Notes: generated from the letters alone by a model not told the origin. 64,000 bases of DNA from Streptomyces olivoverticillatus (GCF_014203555.1 NZ_JACHJH010000008.1:124001-188000), one strand, 5' to 3'. Counted from the first letter of the stretch, positions 26,108-34,329 are shown. Program-made: numbers and translations.

Positions 26108-27589
26108 GCTGCTCTGCGTCCCGGCGCGGAAGTGGTGGGGCGGGATGGGCAGTCGGGTGCGAAAGACAGTCGTTCCCGGGGCGTCGAGGACGGTGAGGGT
26201 GCCTTTGTGGATGGCCGCGATGTCGCGGGCGATCGGGAGGCCGAGGCCGGTGCCGCCGTCGTCGCGGCTGCGGGCGTCGTCGAGGCGGGCGAACCGTTCG
26301 AAGATCCGCTCACGGTCGGCGGGCTCGATCGGCGGCCCGTCGTTGGTCACGTCCAGGACGGCGTGGCCGGAGGCCCGGTCGGTGGTGAGGCGGACGGTGA
26401 CGTGCCTGCAGGCGTGGCGCTGGGCGTTGTCGAGCAGGTTCGTCAGCAGCCGTCGCAGCCACAGGGTGTTGCCGGGGACGGTGATCGCCGTCGGGGCGTG
26501 GACGGCGACCGGGTGGGGTTCGGCGCCGCGGGCCGCGACTGTGGTGTGCACCAGGTCGGCGAGGTCGACGGGTTCGTCGGGCCAGTCCTGGTCGGTGGTG
26601 TCCAGGCGGGCGAGGAGCAGGAGGTCGGCGGCGAGGGCCTGCAGGCGTTCGGTGTCCTCCAGGGCGCCGGCCACCAGGTCCGTGTGCACGTCGGGGTCGG
26701 AGTGGGCGAGGGCGACTTCGAGCTGGGTGCGCAGGACGGTCAGGGGGCTGCGCAGTTCGTGGGAGGCGTCCGCGATGAAGCGGCGCTGCCGGGTGCCTGC
26801 GGCTTCGAGGCGCTGGAGCATGGCGTTCATGGTGCCGGCGAGGCGGGCGATCTCGTCGTCGCTGCGGGGCTCGGGAACGCGGCGGTTCAGGTCACGGTCC
26901 CCGATGGCGGCGACTTCGGCGCGGATGGCCTCGACCGGTCGCAGGGCACGGCCGGTCGCGCGCCAGGTGAGGGCGCCGACGGTGAACAGCAGGACCGTGC
27001 TCAGTACGGCGAGGGCGGCGGTGGTGAGGTCTTCGGCGGCGTCGGCGGTGTGCAGGGATGCGCCGACGTAAATGGTCACGGGGCCGGTGGGTGTGGTGGC
27101 GGCGATGCTGGTGACGCGCTGGTGGTGTGCGTGGCCCCGGGCCCGGAGGTTGAAGGTGCTGTGGCCGTTGGGGTGGCCGGCGGGGGCGAGTGAGGGGCGG
27201 CCGGTGAGGTTCTGGCTGGCGGCGACCACCGCGCCGTTCGCGTCGACGACCTGGATGAAGTCGGTGCCGCGGTCGAGGGGAAGCGGGCTGGTGAGACGGC
27301 CGTCGGTGGCGAGGCGGGCCACAGCCTGGGCCTGCTCACGGGTATCGGCCTCGACGGTACGTTCCAGGTTGACGCGCAGCAGGAAGACGACGGCGGCCGA
27401 GGCCACGGAGAGGACGACGGCGACGCTGACGCAGGCGGCAAGGGTGGTACGGGCGCGGACCGAGCGTGGTGTCAGGCGGTCGACGAGCACCGCGGCGCGC
27501 GGGTGGCGCGCCAGGTGGCGGTGCGCGGCCGCGCGCAGGCGGTGGTGTGCGGCGCCGGCGGATGCACCGGCGGGGGTCCGGTCAGCCAC
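26093..27589 (-). CDS. Two-component sensor histidine kinase
   Basis: A 498-residue membrane kinase. One transmembrane helix (about 50-72, TTLAACVSVAVVLSVASAAVVFLL) leads to an extracytoplasmic sensor of about 110 residues. A second helix follows (about 178-200, TAALAVLSTVLLFTVGAL), then HAMP and the phosphoacceptor box FIADASHELRSPLTVL. The ATPase domain has LTNLLDNAQRHA, DVTNDGPPI and GGTGLGLPIA. It is co-transcribed with the response regulator, whose stop it overlaps by eight bases. The signal is unknown; the divergent His-rich PepSY-like protein may be its accessory or target. Confidence 0.93.
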   Translation of the reverse strand: MADRTPAGASAGAAHHRLRAAAHRHLARHPRAAVLVDRLTPRSVRARTTLAACVSVAVVLSVASAAVVFLLRVNLERTVEADTREQAQAVARLATDGRLTSPLPLDRGTDFIQVVDANGAVVAASQNLTGRPSLAPAGHPNGHSTFNLRARGHAHHQRVTSIAATTPTGPVTIYVGASLHTADAAEDLTTAALAVLSTVLLFTVGALTWRATGRALRPVEAIRAEVAAIGDRDLNRRVPEPRSDDEIARLAGTMNAMLQRLEAAGTRQRRFIADASHELRSPLTVLRTQLEVALAHSDPDVHTDLVAGALEDTERLQALAADLLLLARLDTTDQDWPDEPVDLADLVHTTVAARGAEPHPVAVHAPTAITVPGNTLWLRRLLTNLLDNAQRHACRHVTVRLTTDRASGHAVLDVTNDGPPIEPADRERIFERFARLDDARSRDDGGTGLGLPIARDIAAIHKGTLTVLDAPGTTVFRTRLPIPPHHFRAGTQSSLRPS

Positions 27590-28259
27590 CGTCGGCCGCC
27601 AGCCGGTAGCCGGCGCCGCGGACGGTCTGGACCGCGGCTCGCCCGAAGGGGGTGTCTATCTTGCGCCGCAGGGCGCTGACGTGGACCTCGACGGTGTTGG
27701 GGTCGCTGTCGAGGGCGCTGTCCCAGACGGCGTCGAGGATCTCCCGCTTGGAGACGGCCTCGCCGGCCCTGCGGGCAAGGTGGTCGAGGATGGCGAACTC
27801 GCGGGGGGTCAGGGGTATCGCGGTGCCGGCGCGCGTGCAGGTGCGGGCGGCGGAGTCGATGACGAGGTCGCCCAGGACGGTGCGCCGGGGCGCGCGGCTG
27901 CCGATACGGCGGGCCAGCGCCTTGAGGCGGGCGACGAGCACGACGAAGGAGAACGGTTTGGACAGGTAGTCGTCGGCGCCGGTGTCGAGCGCCTCGGCCT
28001 CGTCCCATTCGCCGTCCTTGGCGGTGAGCATCAGGATGCCGACGTCGCTGCCGCAGGCCCGCAGGCGTGAGCACACCCGGTAGCCGTTGAGACCGGGCAG
28101 CATGACGTCGAGCACGACCACGTCGTAGGCGTGGTCCATGGCCCGGGCCAGGCCGGAGGGGCCGTCGTGGGCGACGTCGACTGTGAATCCCTGGGCGGTC
28201 AGCCCGTGCCGCAGCGCCAGGGCCAGCCGGCGTTCGTCCTCCACCACCAGTACTCGCAT
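27582..28259 (-). CDS. OmpR/PhoB-family response regulator
   Basis: A 225-residue regulator with a receiver domain (VLVVEDERR, phosphoacceptor aspartate in VVVLDVMLPGLNGY, LTAKDG, DDYLSKPFS) and a winged-helix DNA-binding domain (LTPREFAILDHLARRAGEAVSK, TVEVHVSALRRKID, RGAGYRL). It precedes its kinase. The ATG was chosen over an in-frame GTG two codons upstream because the receiver domain begins immediately. Direct repeats typical of OmpR-family sites lie in the divergent upstream gap. Confidence 0.93.
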   Translation of the reverse strand: MRVLVVEDERRLALALRHGLTAQGFTVDVAHDGPSGLARAMDHAYDVVVLDVMLPGLNGYRVCSRLRACGSDVGILMLTAKDGEWDEAEALDTGADDYLSKPFSFVVLVARLKALARRIGSRAPRRTVLGDLVIDSAARTCTRAGTAIPLTPREFAILDHLARRAGEAVSKREILDAVWDSALDSDPNTVEVHVSALRRKIDTPFGRAAVQTVRGAGYRLAADGG

Positions 28260-28311
28260 GCGCACCAGGGTCGCAGGTTCGCCGGAACGGACAGCCAGCG
28301 GCGTCTGCCGG

Positions 28312-28330
28312 TCTTCAGCTGATCTTCAGC
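28312..28330. promoter_or_regulatory. Direct repeat TCTTCAGC, 11-base period (candidate response-regulator site)
   Basis: TCTTCAGC occurs at 28312-28319 and 28323-28330 on the same strand. An 11-base period places both copies on one face of the helix, as in OmpR/PhoP-family operators. It lies in the gap between the response regulator and the divergent PepSY-like gene, so it could control both. Confidence 0.5.
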
Positions 28331-28396
28331 AACGCACGGACATCCTCACGGTGTCGCCCGGGGACGTCCCGGGCCTGGCGAGGATCGGGGTGTGTC

Positions 28397-28951
28397 ATGA
28401 GCGAGTCCATGGGAACGGGTGAAACGTTGCCGCAGGAGGAGTCGAAGGCCGCGGGCAGGACGCGTACGGCTCCGGGCCGCGCCGGCCGGTGGGTGCGCGG
28501 CCGGTCGGCGCGCTGGGTCGCGGCCGGGGCGGCCGTGCTGGTGATCGGCGGTGGCGCCGCGGCGGCGGTGGCCCACCATCACCACGAGGGTGAAGAGGGC
28601 CACGGCCATGGCCACGGCCGTACGGCGGCTGCGGATGACCGGGGACGGCATGACGGCCGGGACGGCTGGGGCAAGCGGGACAACCAGGACGGCCGTGAGG
28701 GTCGCCAGGAGACCGGGCGTGACGTCCACGCGGCGCCGGCACCGTTGCCGTCGACCAGCGCGGCCGACGCGGTGGCCAAGGCCTCGTCGGCGGTGTCCGG
28801 CGGCAAGGTGGAATCGCTGAGCCCGGTCGCCGAGCAGGGAGGTGGCCGTGGCTGGCGGGTCGTGGTCCTGGGCCCCGACGGCGTGCGGCACGCGGTGACC
28901 ATCGACGGAGCCGGCGACACGATCACCGGCAACACGGTCCTGGGCGGCTGA
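28397..28951 (+). CDS. Membrane-anchored His-rich PepSY-like protein
   Basis: A 184-residue protein. A cytoplasmic basic N-terminus is followed by one membrane segment (about 42-59, WVAAGAAVLVIGGGAAAAV). Directly outside lies a histidine/acid-rich stretch (HHHHEGEEGHGHGHG, about 61-75) that could bind metal. After a charged linker the C-terminal 70 residues (SAADAVAKASSAVSGGKVESLSPV, GWRVVVLGPDGVRHAVTID) have the PepSY-type pattern. It diverges from the two-component operon, a common arrangement in which the PepSY protein is controlled by the system. The metal-binding idea is inference. Confidence 0.7.
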   Translation: MSESMGTGETLPQEESKAAGRTRTAPGRAGRWVRGRSARWVAAGAAVLVIGGGAAAAVAHHHHEGEEGHGHGHGRTAAADDRGRHDGRDGWGKRDNQDGREGRQETGRDVHAAPAPLPSTSAADAVAKASSAVSGGKVESLSPVAEQGGGRGWRVVVLGPDGVRHAVTIDGAGDTITGNTVLGG

Positions 28952-29116
28952 CCCACCGACCGGGTGCGGCCCGGCCGCGCCGCACAGCAGGGAGCGTCGT
29001 CGCCTTGGGCGCCACGACACCCACCCGAGCGGCCCACCGCCGCCCAGCTGTGCCGGCGCGGCCGGTCATGAGGACCGGGGCCCGACACGCGGTCAGGCCC
29101 AGGCCCGCTCGCGGGA

Positions 29117-30280
29117 TCAGGGCGTGGACGCGATCCGGCGCCGGGAGAGGGCGTCGGAAGCCTTGGCCGTCATGCAGAGCGAAGCGGCGAGGGTGAGGAC
29201 GAGTGCGGCGCCGACGGCGAAGATGCTGCCGGTCGCGACGGGCGCCGGGCCACCGGCGGAGCGGGCGGAGCCACTGAGGAAGGGGACGACGGCCAGGACG
29301 CCGACTCCGAGCACGACCTCGGCCCAGACGACCTTCGGGAAGTGCCGCAGCGTCAGGTGAAGGAGAGAGGCCGTCGCGTCGGCGCGGCGGGCGCGGGCGA
29401 TGCGCGGCATCAGCCAGAACTGGTTGAAGGCGCCGGCCGCGACCATGCCGAGGACGAGCAGGGTCTTGACGAACAGGAAGAGGCCGTAGGTCGTCGTCCA
29501 CAGCTGCCCGATGCTGCCCACGTGCTTCCAGGAGATCCACAGGCCGGACGTCAGCACTGCCCCGACGCAGACCAGGGCGACGAGGCTGAATCGCCGCCAG
29601 ATGTCCGCCCACAGCAGGCCGGCGTTCTCGCTCAGGTGGCGGCGGGCCCCGGCGAGGGCGACGAGGAGGACCAGTCCACCGATCCACACGGTGCCGCTGA
29701 CGATGTGGATCTGGTCGAAGACGAGATCGAGCACCTTGTTCGTATCGGCGGGGGCGGTGGCCGGTATTGCTGCGATGAGCGTCACGGCGAGCGACAGCGG
29801 CAGGGCGGTCAGCGCGAGGGCGTTGAGGTGACGGCGTGCGCCCAGGCTGAACAGGGCGATGAGTGCGGCGGATGCCAGCACGAGGGCGATGTTCTGGACC
29901 AGGTAGATCGTGCCCTGCGGCACCCATGTGCCTTTCGCTGCGGGGGCGCGCAGGAAGTCCCGGATCCGTCCCGGCGCGAGCGCGTCCCCGAACGGCATGC
30001 CCTTGCCGGCCCGGGCCAGCCGGGCTGCGAGCTGGAAGTAGCCTGCCACCAGCAGCACCACCCCGGCCCACGCCAGGGAGAGTGCCGTCCGCCGCTGCAG
30101 GGCCGCGACGTCGCCGCGATCGTTCTCCGGCGCGCGCAGGGCGGGGCGTACTGCTGCCGCGTACGTGAGGGTGAAACCGATGGCACCACACAGGCCCATG
30201 AAATAGCCGGATTTGGTCAGAACCCTCCAGAGGGGAGGGGTGGCATAGGCCATGGTCGCGGCGAGGTGCGCAGAACTCAT
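29117..30280 (-). CDS. CopD family membrane protein
   Basis: A 387-residue polytopic membrane protein with about eight or nine hydrophobic helices. The core IHIVSGTVWIGGLVLLVALAG and GAVLTSGLWISWKHVGSI, followed by FLFVKTLLVLGMVAAGAFNQFWLMPR, are hallmarks of the CopD family, which moves copper or acts as a heme/metal-linked membrane component. No CopC domain is fused or adjacent. An iron-box-like sequence touches the ATG at 30280. No ribosome-binding site is visible there, so the mRNA may be leaderless. An internal ATG nine codons downstream is an alternative. Iron rather than copper control is therefore suggested. Confidence 0.85.
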   Translation of the reverse strand: MSSAHLAATMAYATPPLWRVLTKSGYFMGLCGAIGFTLTYAAAVRPALRAPENDRGDVAALQRRTALSLAWAGVVLLVAGYFQLAARLARAGKGMPFGDALAPGRIRDFLRAPAAKGTWVPQGTIYLVQNIALVLASAALIALFSLGARRHLNALALTALPLSLAVTLIAAIPATAPADTNKVLDLVFDQIHIVSGTVWIGGLVLLVALAGARRHLSENAGLLWADIWRRFSLVALVCVGAVLTSGLWISWKHVGSIGQLWTTTYGLFLFVKTLLVLGMVAAGAFNQFWLMPRIARARRADATASLLHLTLRHFPKVVWAEVVLGVGVLAVVPFLSGSARSAGGPAPVATGSIFAVGAALVLTLAASLCMTAKASDALSRRRIASTP

Positions 30281-30299
30281 GAAGGTAAGGCTAACCTAA
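30281..30299 (-). promoter_or_regulatory. DtxR/IdeR/DmdR1-type iron box
   Basis: On the minus strand TTAGGTTAGCCTTACCTTC matches the Streptomyces DmdR iron-box consensus TTAGGTTAGGCTCACCTAA at 15 of 19 positions; the left arm is intact. It lies immediately before the CopD-family ATG, where a bound repressor would block transcription under iron sufficiency. Confidence 0.65.
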
Positions 30300-30338
30300 A
30301 TGGTCTCGGGTTTGTCTATGCCCATTGCTACGGAGTTG

Positions 30339-30354
30339 TCACACAAGCCTGTGA
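30339..30354. promoter_or_regulatory. Inverted repeat TCACA-N6-TGTGA
   Basis: Perfect 5-base arms around CAAGCC lie in the 118-base gap between the CopD-family gene and the divergent deacetylase-like gene, 45 bases before the latter. The order of the arms is the reverse of a CRP site. Possible operator for an unidentified regulator. Confidence 0.3.
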
Positions 30355-30398
30355 TACTGACCGCCTGAACGTATGTACTGGCGCCAGGGAGTACGAAG

Positions 30399-31667
30399 TT
30401 GTCGAAGAGGTCTGTGTACGGTGCGACGGCTCTGGGCTCCGTGTGCGTCGTGACCGCGCTCGTCGTCGGGCTCATGAGCGGTGACGGCGACGGAGGCAAG
30501 GACGATCGCAAGGCGGACGCCTCCGCCCCCTCCGATGCCCGGGCCGGGGCCAGGACGGGCACCGACGGTGCCAAGAAGCCGGAGGAGGTGTGGGACGGCA
30601 AGGTCCACGTCCTCGGCGACGGCTCGACCTCCTACACCGGCCCCCAGCCCAAGGTGGCCAAGCCCGAGAAGCTCAAGCCGGGCGAGAAGCCGCCGCAGTT
30701 CGTCGTCTTCTCCTGGGACGGCGCGCTGGAGAACGACGACCATCTCTTCTCCCGCTTCCGCGCCCTGGCCAAGCAGAACAACGCGCAGATGACGTACTTC
30801 CTCAGCGGCATCTACCTGCTGCCGAAGTCCGAGCGGCAGAAGTACCAGGGGCCCGGCCACAAGCCGGGCGAGGCGGCCATCGACTTCACCTCCGACGCGC
30901 ACATCAAGGACACCCTGGAGCAGCTGCGCGCCGCGTGGCTGGAGGGCAACGAGATAGGCACGCACTTCAACGGCCACTTCTGCGGCCCGGGCGGGGGCGG
31001 CTACTGGAGCACCGACCAGTGGAAGCAGGAGACGGCGCAGGCCTACTCCTTCGTCGAGAACTGGAAGACGAACACCGGCTTCAAGGACGTCCCCCCGCTG
31101 CCCTTCGACTACCAGAAGGAGCTGGTCGGCGGCCGCGCCCCCTGCCTGGAGGGGCAGAAGGCGCTGATACCCGCGGAGAAGTCCATGGGCTGGCGCTACG
31201 ACGCCAGCTCGCCCGGCGACTTCCAGCTGTGGCCGTCCAAGATCGACGGCATCTGGAACTTCCCGCTGCAGCTCCTGCCGTACCCGGGGAGCGACCGTCA
31301 GGTGCTCTCCATGGACTTCAACTTCCTCTACAACCAGTCCGGCGAGAACAACACCCACGGTGATCCGGCCAAGCAGCCCGAATGGGAGCAGCTGACCCGC
31401 CAGGGCTACCTCAACGGCTTCGAGCGCGTCTACAACGGCAGCCGCGCCCCGCTGTTCATCGGCAACCACTTCGAGGACTGGAACGACGGCATCTACATGA
31501 AGGCCATCGAGGACGTCATGAAGGACGTCTGCCGCCGGGACGGGGTGCGCTGCGTCTCCTTCCGGCAGGTGGCCGACTGGCTGGACGCCCAGGACCCGAA
31601 GGTGCTGGCGAAGCTGCGCGGTCTGGACCCCGCGCAGGCGCCGGACTGGAAGACCTTCCTCAAGTAG
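30399..31667 (+). CDS. Exported NodB-fold polysaccharide deacetylase-like protein
   Basis: A 422-residue protein with an N-terminal signal or anchor (about 8-25, GATALGSVCVVTALVVGL) and a low-complexity linker. The domain starts at QFVVFSWDGALENDDH, where the aspartate occupies the first metal/catalytic position of NodB enzymes. NEIGTHFNGHFCG supplies the HxxxH metal pair. This implies a metal-dependent sugar-polymer deacetylase fold acting on the cell surface. The domain is larger and more diverged than typical family 4 esterases, so the substrate is unknown. The TTG start is supported by GGGAG eight bases before it and by the signal sequence beginning there. Confidence 0.75.
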   Translation: MSKRSVYGATALGSVCVVTALVVGLMSGDGDGGKDDRKADASAPSDARAGARTGTDGAKKPEEVWDGKVHVLGDGSTSYTGPQPKVAKPEKLKPGEKPPQFVVFSWDGALENDDHLFSRFRALAKQNNAQMTYFLSGIYLLPKSERQKYQGPGHKPGEAAIDFTSDAHIKDTLEQLRAAWLEGNEIGTHFNGHFCGPGGGGYWSTDQWKQETAQAYSFVENWKTNTGFKDVPPLPFDYQKELVGGRAPCLEGQKALIPAEKSMGWRYDASSPGDFQLWPSKIDGIWNFPLQLLPYPGSDRQVLSMDFNFLYNQSGENNTHGDPAKQPEWEQLTRQGYLNGFERVYNGSRAPLFIGNHFEDWNDGIYMKAIEDVMKDVCRRDGVRCVSFRQVADWLDAQDPKVLAKLRGLDPAQAPDWKTFLK

Positions 31668-31688
31668 GAGACAAGCAGCAGGCCCGGG

Positions 31689-33764
31689 TCACCGCCCGGC
31701 GCTGCTCATGTACTTCGTCCAGATGTCGATGGGGTAGCTGCTGCCGGCCGCCGTCTCCCCGGCGCCGCCCATGCCGTCCAGCGGCAGCAGCAGCTGGGTC
31801 TTGGGGTCGATCCGGGAGAGCGAGACGGCGGTGGACACCTTGCCGCGGTATCCGGCGAACCAGGCGGACTTGTTGTCGGTGGCGGTGCCGGTCTTGCCCG
31901 CCGCGTCCGGGCCCGCCGCGTTCGCGGTGGTGCCGGTGCCGCGCTTGACGGCCTCGTGCAGCGCGTCGTCGACGGAGCCGGCGACGCCCGCGGGCAGGAC
32001 CCGCTCGGGGGTCGGCTTCTCCACCTCCACCGCGTTGCCGTTGCGGCTGAGCCGGTCCACGGAGTACGGCTCGCTGTGGATGCCCTTGGCGGCGAAGGTG
32101 GCGTAGGCCCCGGCCATGCGGATGGCGCTGGGCGTGCTCGTGCCGAGGGAGAAGGCGGGCACCTGGGCGCCGAGGCTCTCCTCCAGCAGGCCGGACTGGA
32201 CGGCGGCCCTGCTCACCCGCTGCAGGCCCACGTCCATGCCCAGCTGCATCATGGGCCCGTTCACGGACTGCACGACGGCCTCGCGCAGGGAGACCTTCCC
32301 CCAGGACTTGTCGCCGTCGTTGACGGCCTTCACGATCTTCCCGGAGCGGTCCCAGTACGGACCCTCCGGGGTGCGTATCGCGACCTTGTTGTCCCCGTCG
32401 TAGACGCTCGAGGGCGTCACCGGCCGACGGGCCGCCCCGCGCTGGAGCTGGACGCCGTCGCGCAGCGCGGCGGCGTAGACGAAGGGGGTGAAGGCGCTGC
32501 CCGCCGGGACGACGGTGGAGTTGGCGTCGTTGAACCCCTGCTTGAGGTAGTCGGGACCGCCGTAGAGGGCGACGATGCGCCCGTCGGTGGTGACGGAGGC
32601 GGCGCCGATGCGCACGTTGCGGTCGACCTCGCGCTGGGCCGGTTCGAGCCGTTCGCGGATGCTGTCGACGGACTTGGCGAGCGCATCGACCTTCGGCTTC
32701 TCGAAGGTGGTGCGGATCTGGTAGCCGCCGAGGTCGAAGTCGGCCTCGGAGACCTTGGTGTGGGCGGCCACGTAGGCGCGGGCGGTGTCGACGAGGTAGC
32801 CGGTCTGTCCGGTCAGCCCGGCGGGCTTGGGCGGCGCCTTGGGCTCGGGGAAGGTGGTGTAGGTGGCCCGCTCGGCGGGGGAGAGCTTGCCGATGGTGAC
32901 CATGCGGTCGAGGATCCACTTCCAGCGCTCGACGGCCCGCTCGTGGTTCTTGGCGCTGACCGACGGGTCGTAGAGCGCGGCGCCCTTGAGCAGGGAGGCG
33001 AGCAGCGCGCCCTCGCTCGCGTTCAGCTGCGAGACGTCCTTGCCGTAGTAGGCGTGGGCGGCGCGCTGGATGCCGTAGCTGCCCCGCCCGTACCAGCTGG
33101 TGTTGAGGTAGCCCTCCAGGATGGCGTCCTTGCTCATCTTGTTGTCGAGCTTGATGGCGATGACCATCTCGGTGAGCTTGCGGGTGAAGGTCTGCTGCTG
33201 GTTGAGGTAGGCGTTCTTCACGTACTGCTGGGTGATGGTGGAGCCGCCCTGGGTGTCGCCGCCGGTGAGCATCTTGGAGACGGCGCGGATCATGCCGCTG
33301 GGGGAGATGCCGCTGTCGGAGTAGAAGGTCTCGTTCTCGGCGGCGAGCGCGGCCCAGCGCACCTTCTCGGGGACCTTGTCCAGGGCCGCGTCCTGCCGGT
33401 TGACCGGGCCGGTGCGGGCCATCTCGGTGCCGTCTGCCCAGTAGTAGACGTTGTCCTGCTGGGTGGCGAAGGCGTTGAGGTCGGTGGGTATGTCCGTCCG
33501 TACGTACAGGATCGCGACGGCCGCGGCGAGGGTGCCCAGGACGAGGGCGGCGCTGCCGAGCACCTGACGCCAGGAGGGCACCCAGCGCCGGAAGCCCTGC
33601 CGGCCCGGGCGGGGGTAGAGCGGGCGGAAGCGGCTCAGGGGGAAGCGGCCCAGCCGGAACCGCCGGGCAGCGGGCCGCCGACGGCGACGGTGCGAGCCGC
33701 GGGCGGCGTGGGAGCCCTCGGGGGAGGGGTTCTTGCGGAACTTCGCCCTGATTCTTTCGACCAC
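31689..33764 (-). CDS. Class A penicillin-binding protein-like glycosyltransferase with altered transpeptidase site
   Basis: A 691-residue membrane protein. A basic cytoplasmic N-terminus and one helix (about 69-87, LGSAALVLGTLAAAVAILYV) precede a GT51 peptidoglycan polymerase domain (AAENETFYSDSG at 141-152, GGSTITQQYVKNAYL at 173-187). The C-terminal transpeptidase-like domain keeps SVN (SVNGPMMQLG) and KTG (AGKTGTATDNKSAWF). The SxxK motif, however, reads AGSAFTPFVY: S423 is present but the lysine is threonine (T426, codon ACC). Crosslinking is therefore probably lost or altered, leaving polymerase activity. The GTG start was chosen at VVERIRAKFR. It is divergent from a BlaI-type repressor gene. 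Confidence 0.88.
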   Translation of the reverse strand: MVERIRAKFRKNPSPEGSHAARGSHRRRRRPAARRFRLGRFPLSRFRPLYPRPGRQGFRRWVPSWRQVLGSAALVLGTLAAAVAILYVRTDIPTDLNAFATQQDNVYYWADGTEMARTGPVNRQDAALDKVPEKVRWAALAAENETFYSDSGISPSGMIRAVSKMLTGGDTQGGSTITQQYVKNAYLNQQQTFTRKLTEMVIAIKLDNKMSKDAILEGYLNTSWYGRGSYGIQRAAHAYYGKDVSQLNASEGALLASLLKGAALYDPSVSAKNHERAVERWKWILDRMVTIGKLSPAERATYTTFPEPKAPPKPAGLTGQTGYLVDTARAYVAAHTKVSEADFDLGGYQIRTTFEKPKVDALAKSVDSIRERLEPAQREVDRNVRIGAASVTTDGRIVALYGGPDYLKQGFNDANSTVVPAGSAFTPFVYAAALRDGVQLQRGAARRPVTPSSVYDGDNKVAIRTPEGPYWDRSGKIVKAVNDGDKSWGKVSLREAVVQSVNGPMMQLGMDVGLQRVSRAAVQSGLLEESLGAQVPAFSLGTSTPSAIRMAGAYATFAAKGIHSEPYSVDRLSRNGNAVEVEKPTPERVLPAGVAGSVDDALHEAVKRGTGTTANAAGPDAAGKTGTATDNKSAWFAGYRGKVSTAVSLSRIDPKTQLLLPLDGMGGAGETAAGSSYPIDIWTKYMSSAGR

Positions 33765-33839
33765 CGATTGACCCTGACCTCGTCCGAACACCTGTCGACA
33801 ACACTGCCGCTCGATATGTGGTGAGTCTCCCACAATTGG

Positions 33840-33860
33840 AATCTGACACTCCGTCAGATT
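33840..33860. promoter_or_regulatory. Perfect dyad AATCTGAC-N5-GTCAGATT
   Basis: Eight-base arms with a five-base spacer. It lies between the PBP-like gene (start 33764) and the BlaI-type gene (start 33934), nearer the PBP side. It differs from the BlaI-type dyad 16 bases further on, so a second regulator may bind here. Confidence 0.55.
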
Positions 33861-33876
33861 TTCGCTGGAGGGTTAC

Positions 33877-33898
33877 TCCTCTACACTCCTGTAGAGGA
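33877..33898. promoter_or_regulatory. BlaI/MecI-type operator dyad
   Basis: TCCTCTACA and TGTAGAGGA are perfect nine-base arms around CTCC. The inner TACA...TGTA core is that of BlaI/MecI operators. It sits 35 bases before the BlaI-family start, as expected for autoregulation, and could also act on the divergent PBP-like gene. Confidence 0.7.
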
Positions 33899-33933
33899 CA
33901 TTGCAGGATCAGCAGAAGGAAAGCCTGAAAATC

Positions 33934-34329
33934 ATGGGACCGGCCACACCCGCCACCGTCGTGCGCCAGGGCAGGCGCCGCGCGAACGGCGCGCTGGAGA
34001 GCGAGGTCCTGGCGGCCCTGCAGCGGGCCGGGGCGCCGCTGACCCCGCGCGAGGTCCAGGCGACGCTGCCGGGGGAGCTGACGTACAGCACGGTGGTGAC
34101 GATCCTGTCCCGCCTGCACGGCAAGGACGTGCTGACGCGGACGCCGCGCGGGCGCGCCTACGCCTACGCTCCGGTCGCGGACGAGGCCGGGCTCGCCGCC
34201 CGCCGGATGCACAAGGTCCTGGACACCCTCCCCGACCGGGAGGCCGTGCTGGTCCGCTTCGTCGACGGGCTGACGGCCGCGGACGAGCTCCTGCTGCGGC
34301 AGGTGCTCTCGGGCCGGGTCTTCCCCTAG
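33934..34329 (+). CDS. BlaI/MecI/CopY family transcriptional repressor
   Basis: A 131-residue winged-helix repressor. The HTH region reads LESEVLAALQRAGAPLTPREVQATLPGELTYSTVVTILSRLHGKDVLTRTPRGRAYAYAPV, shown here only to mark that helix and wing order is complete: helices at about 18-62 and wing at about 66-76. The C-terminal helices would dimerise. Family members repress beta-lactamase, PBP or metal genes until cleaved by a BlaR1-like protease or displaced. No blaR1 or beta-lactamase gene is adjacent. The ATG is preceded by AAGGAAAG. The stop overlaps the opposing deacetylase stop in the tetranucleotide CTAG. Confidence 0.9.
   Translation: MGPATPATVVRQGRRRANGALESEVLAALQRAGAPLTPREVQATLPGELTYSTVVTILSRLHGKDVLTRTPRGRAYAYAPVADEAGLAARRMHKVLDTLPDREAVLVRFVDGLTAADELLLRQVLSGRVFP

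Noticed and set aside
30339..30354. TCACA-N6-TGTGA as a CRP site
   Set aside because: CRP sites are TGTGA-N6-TCACA; the arms are in the opposite order. Kept only as a low-confidence dyad.
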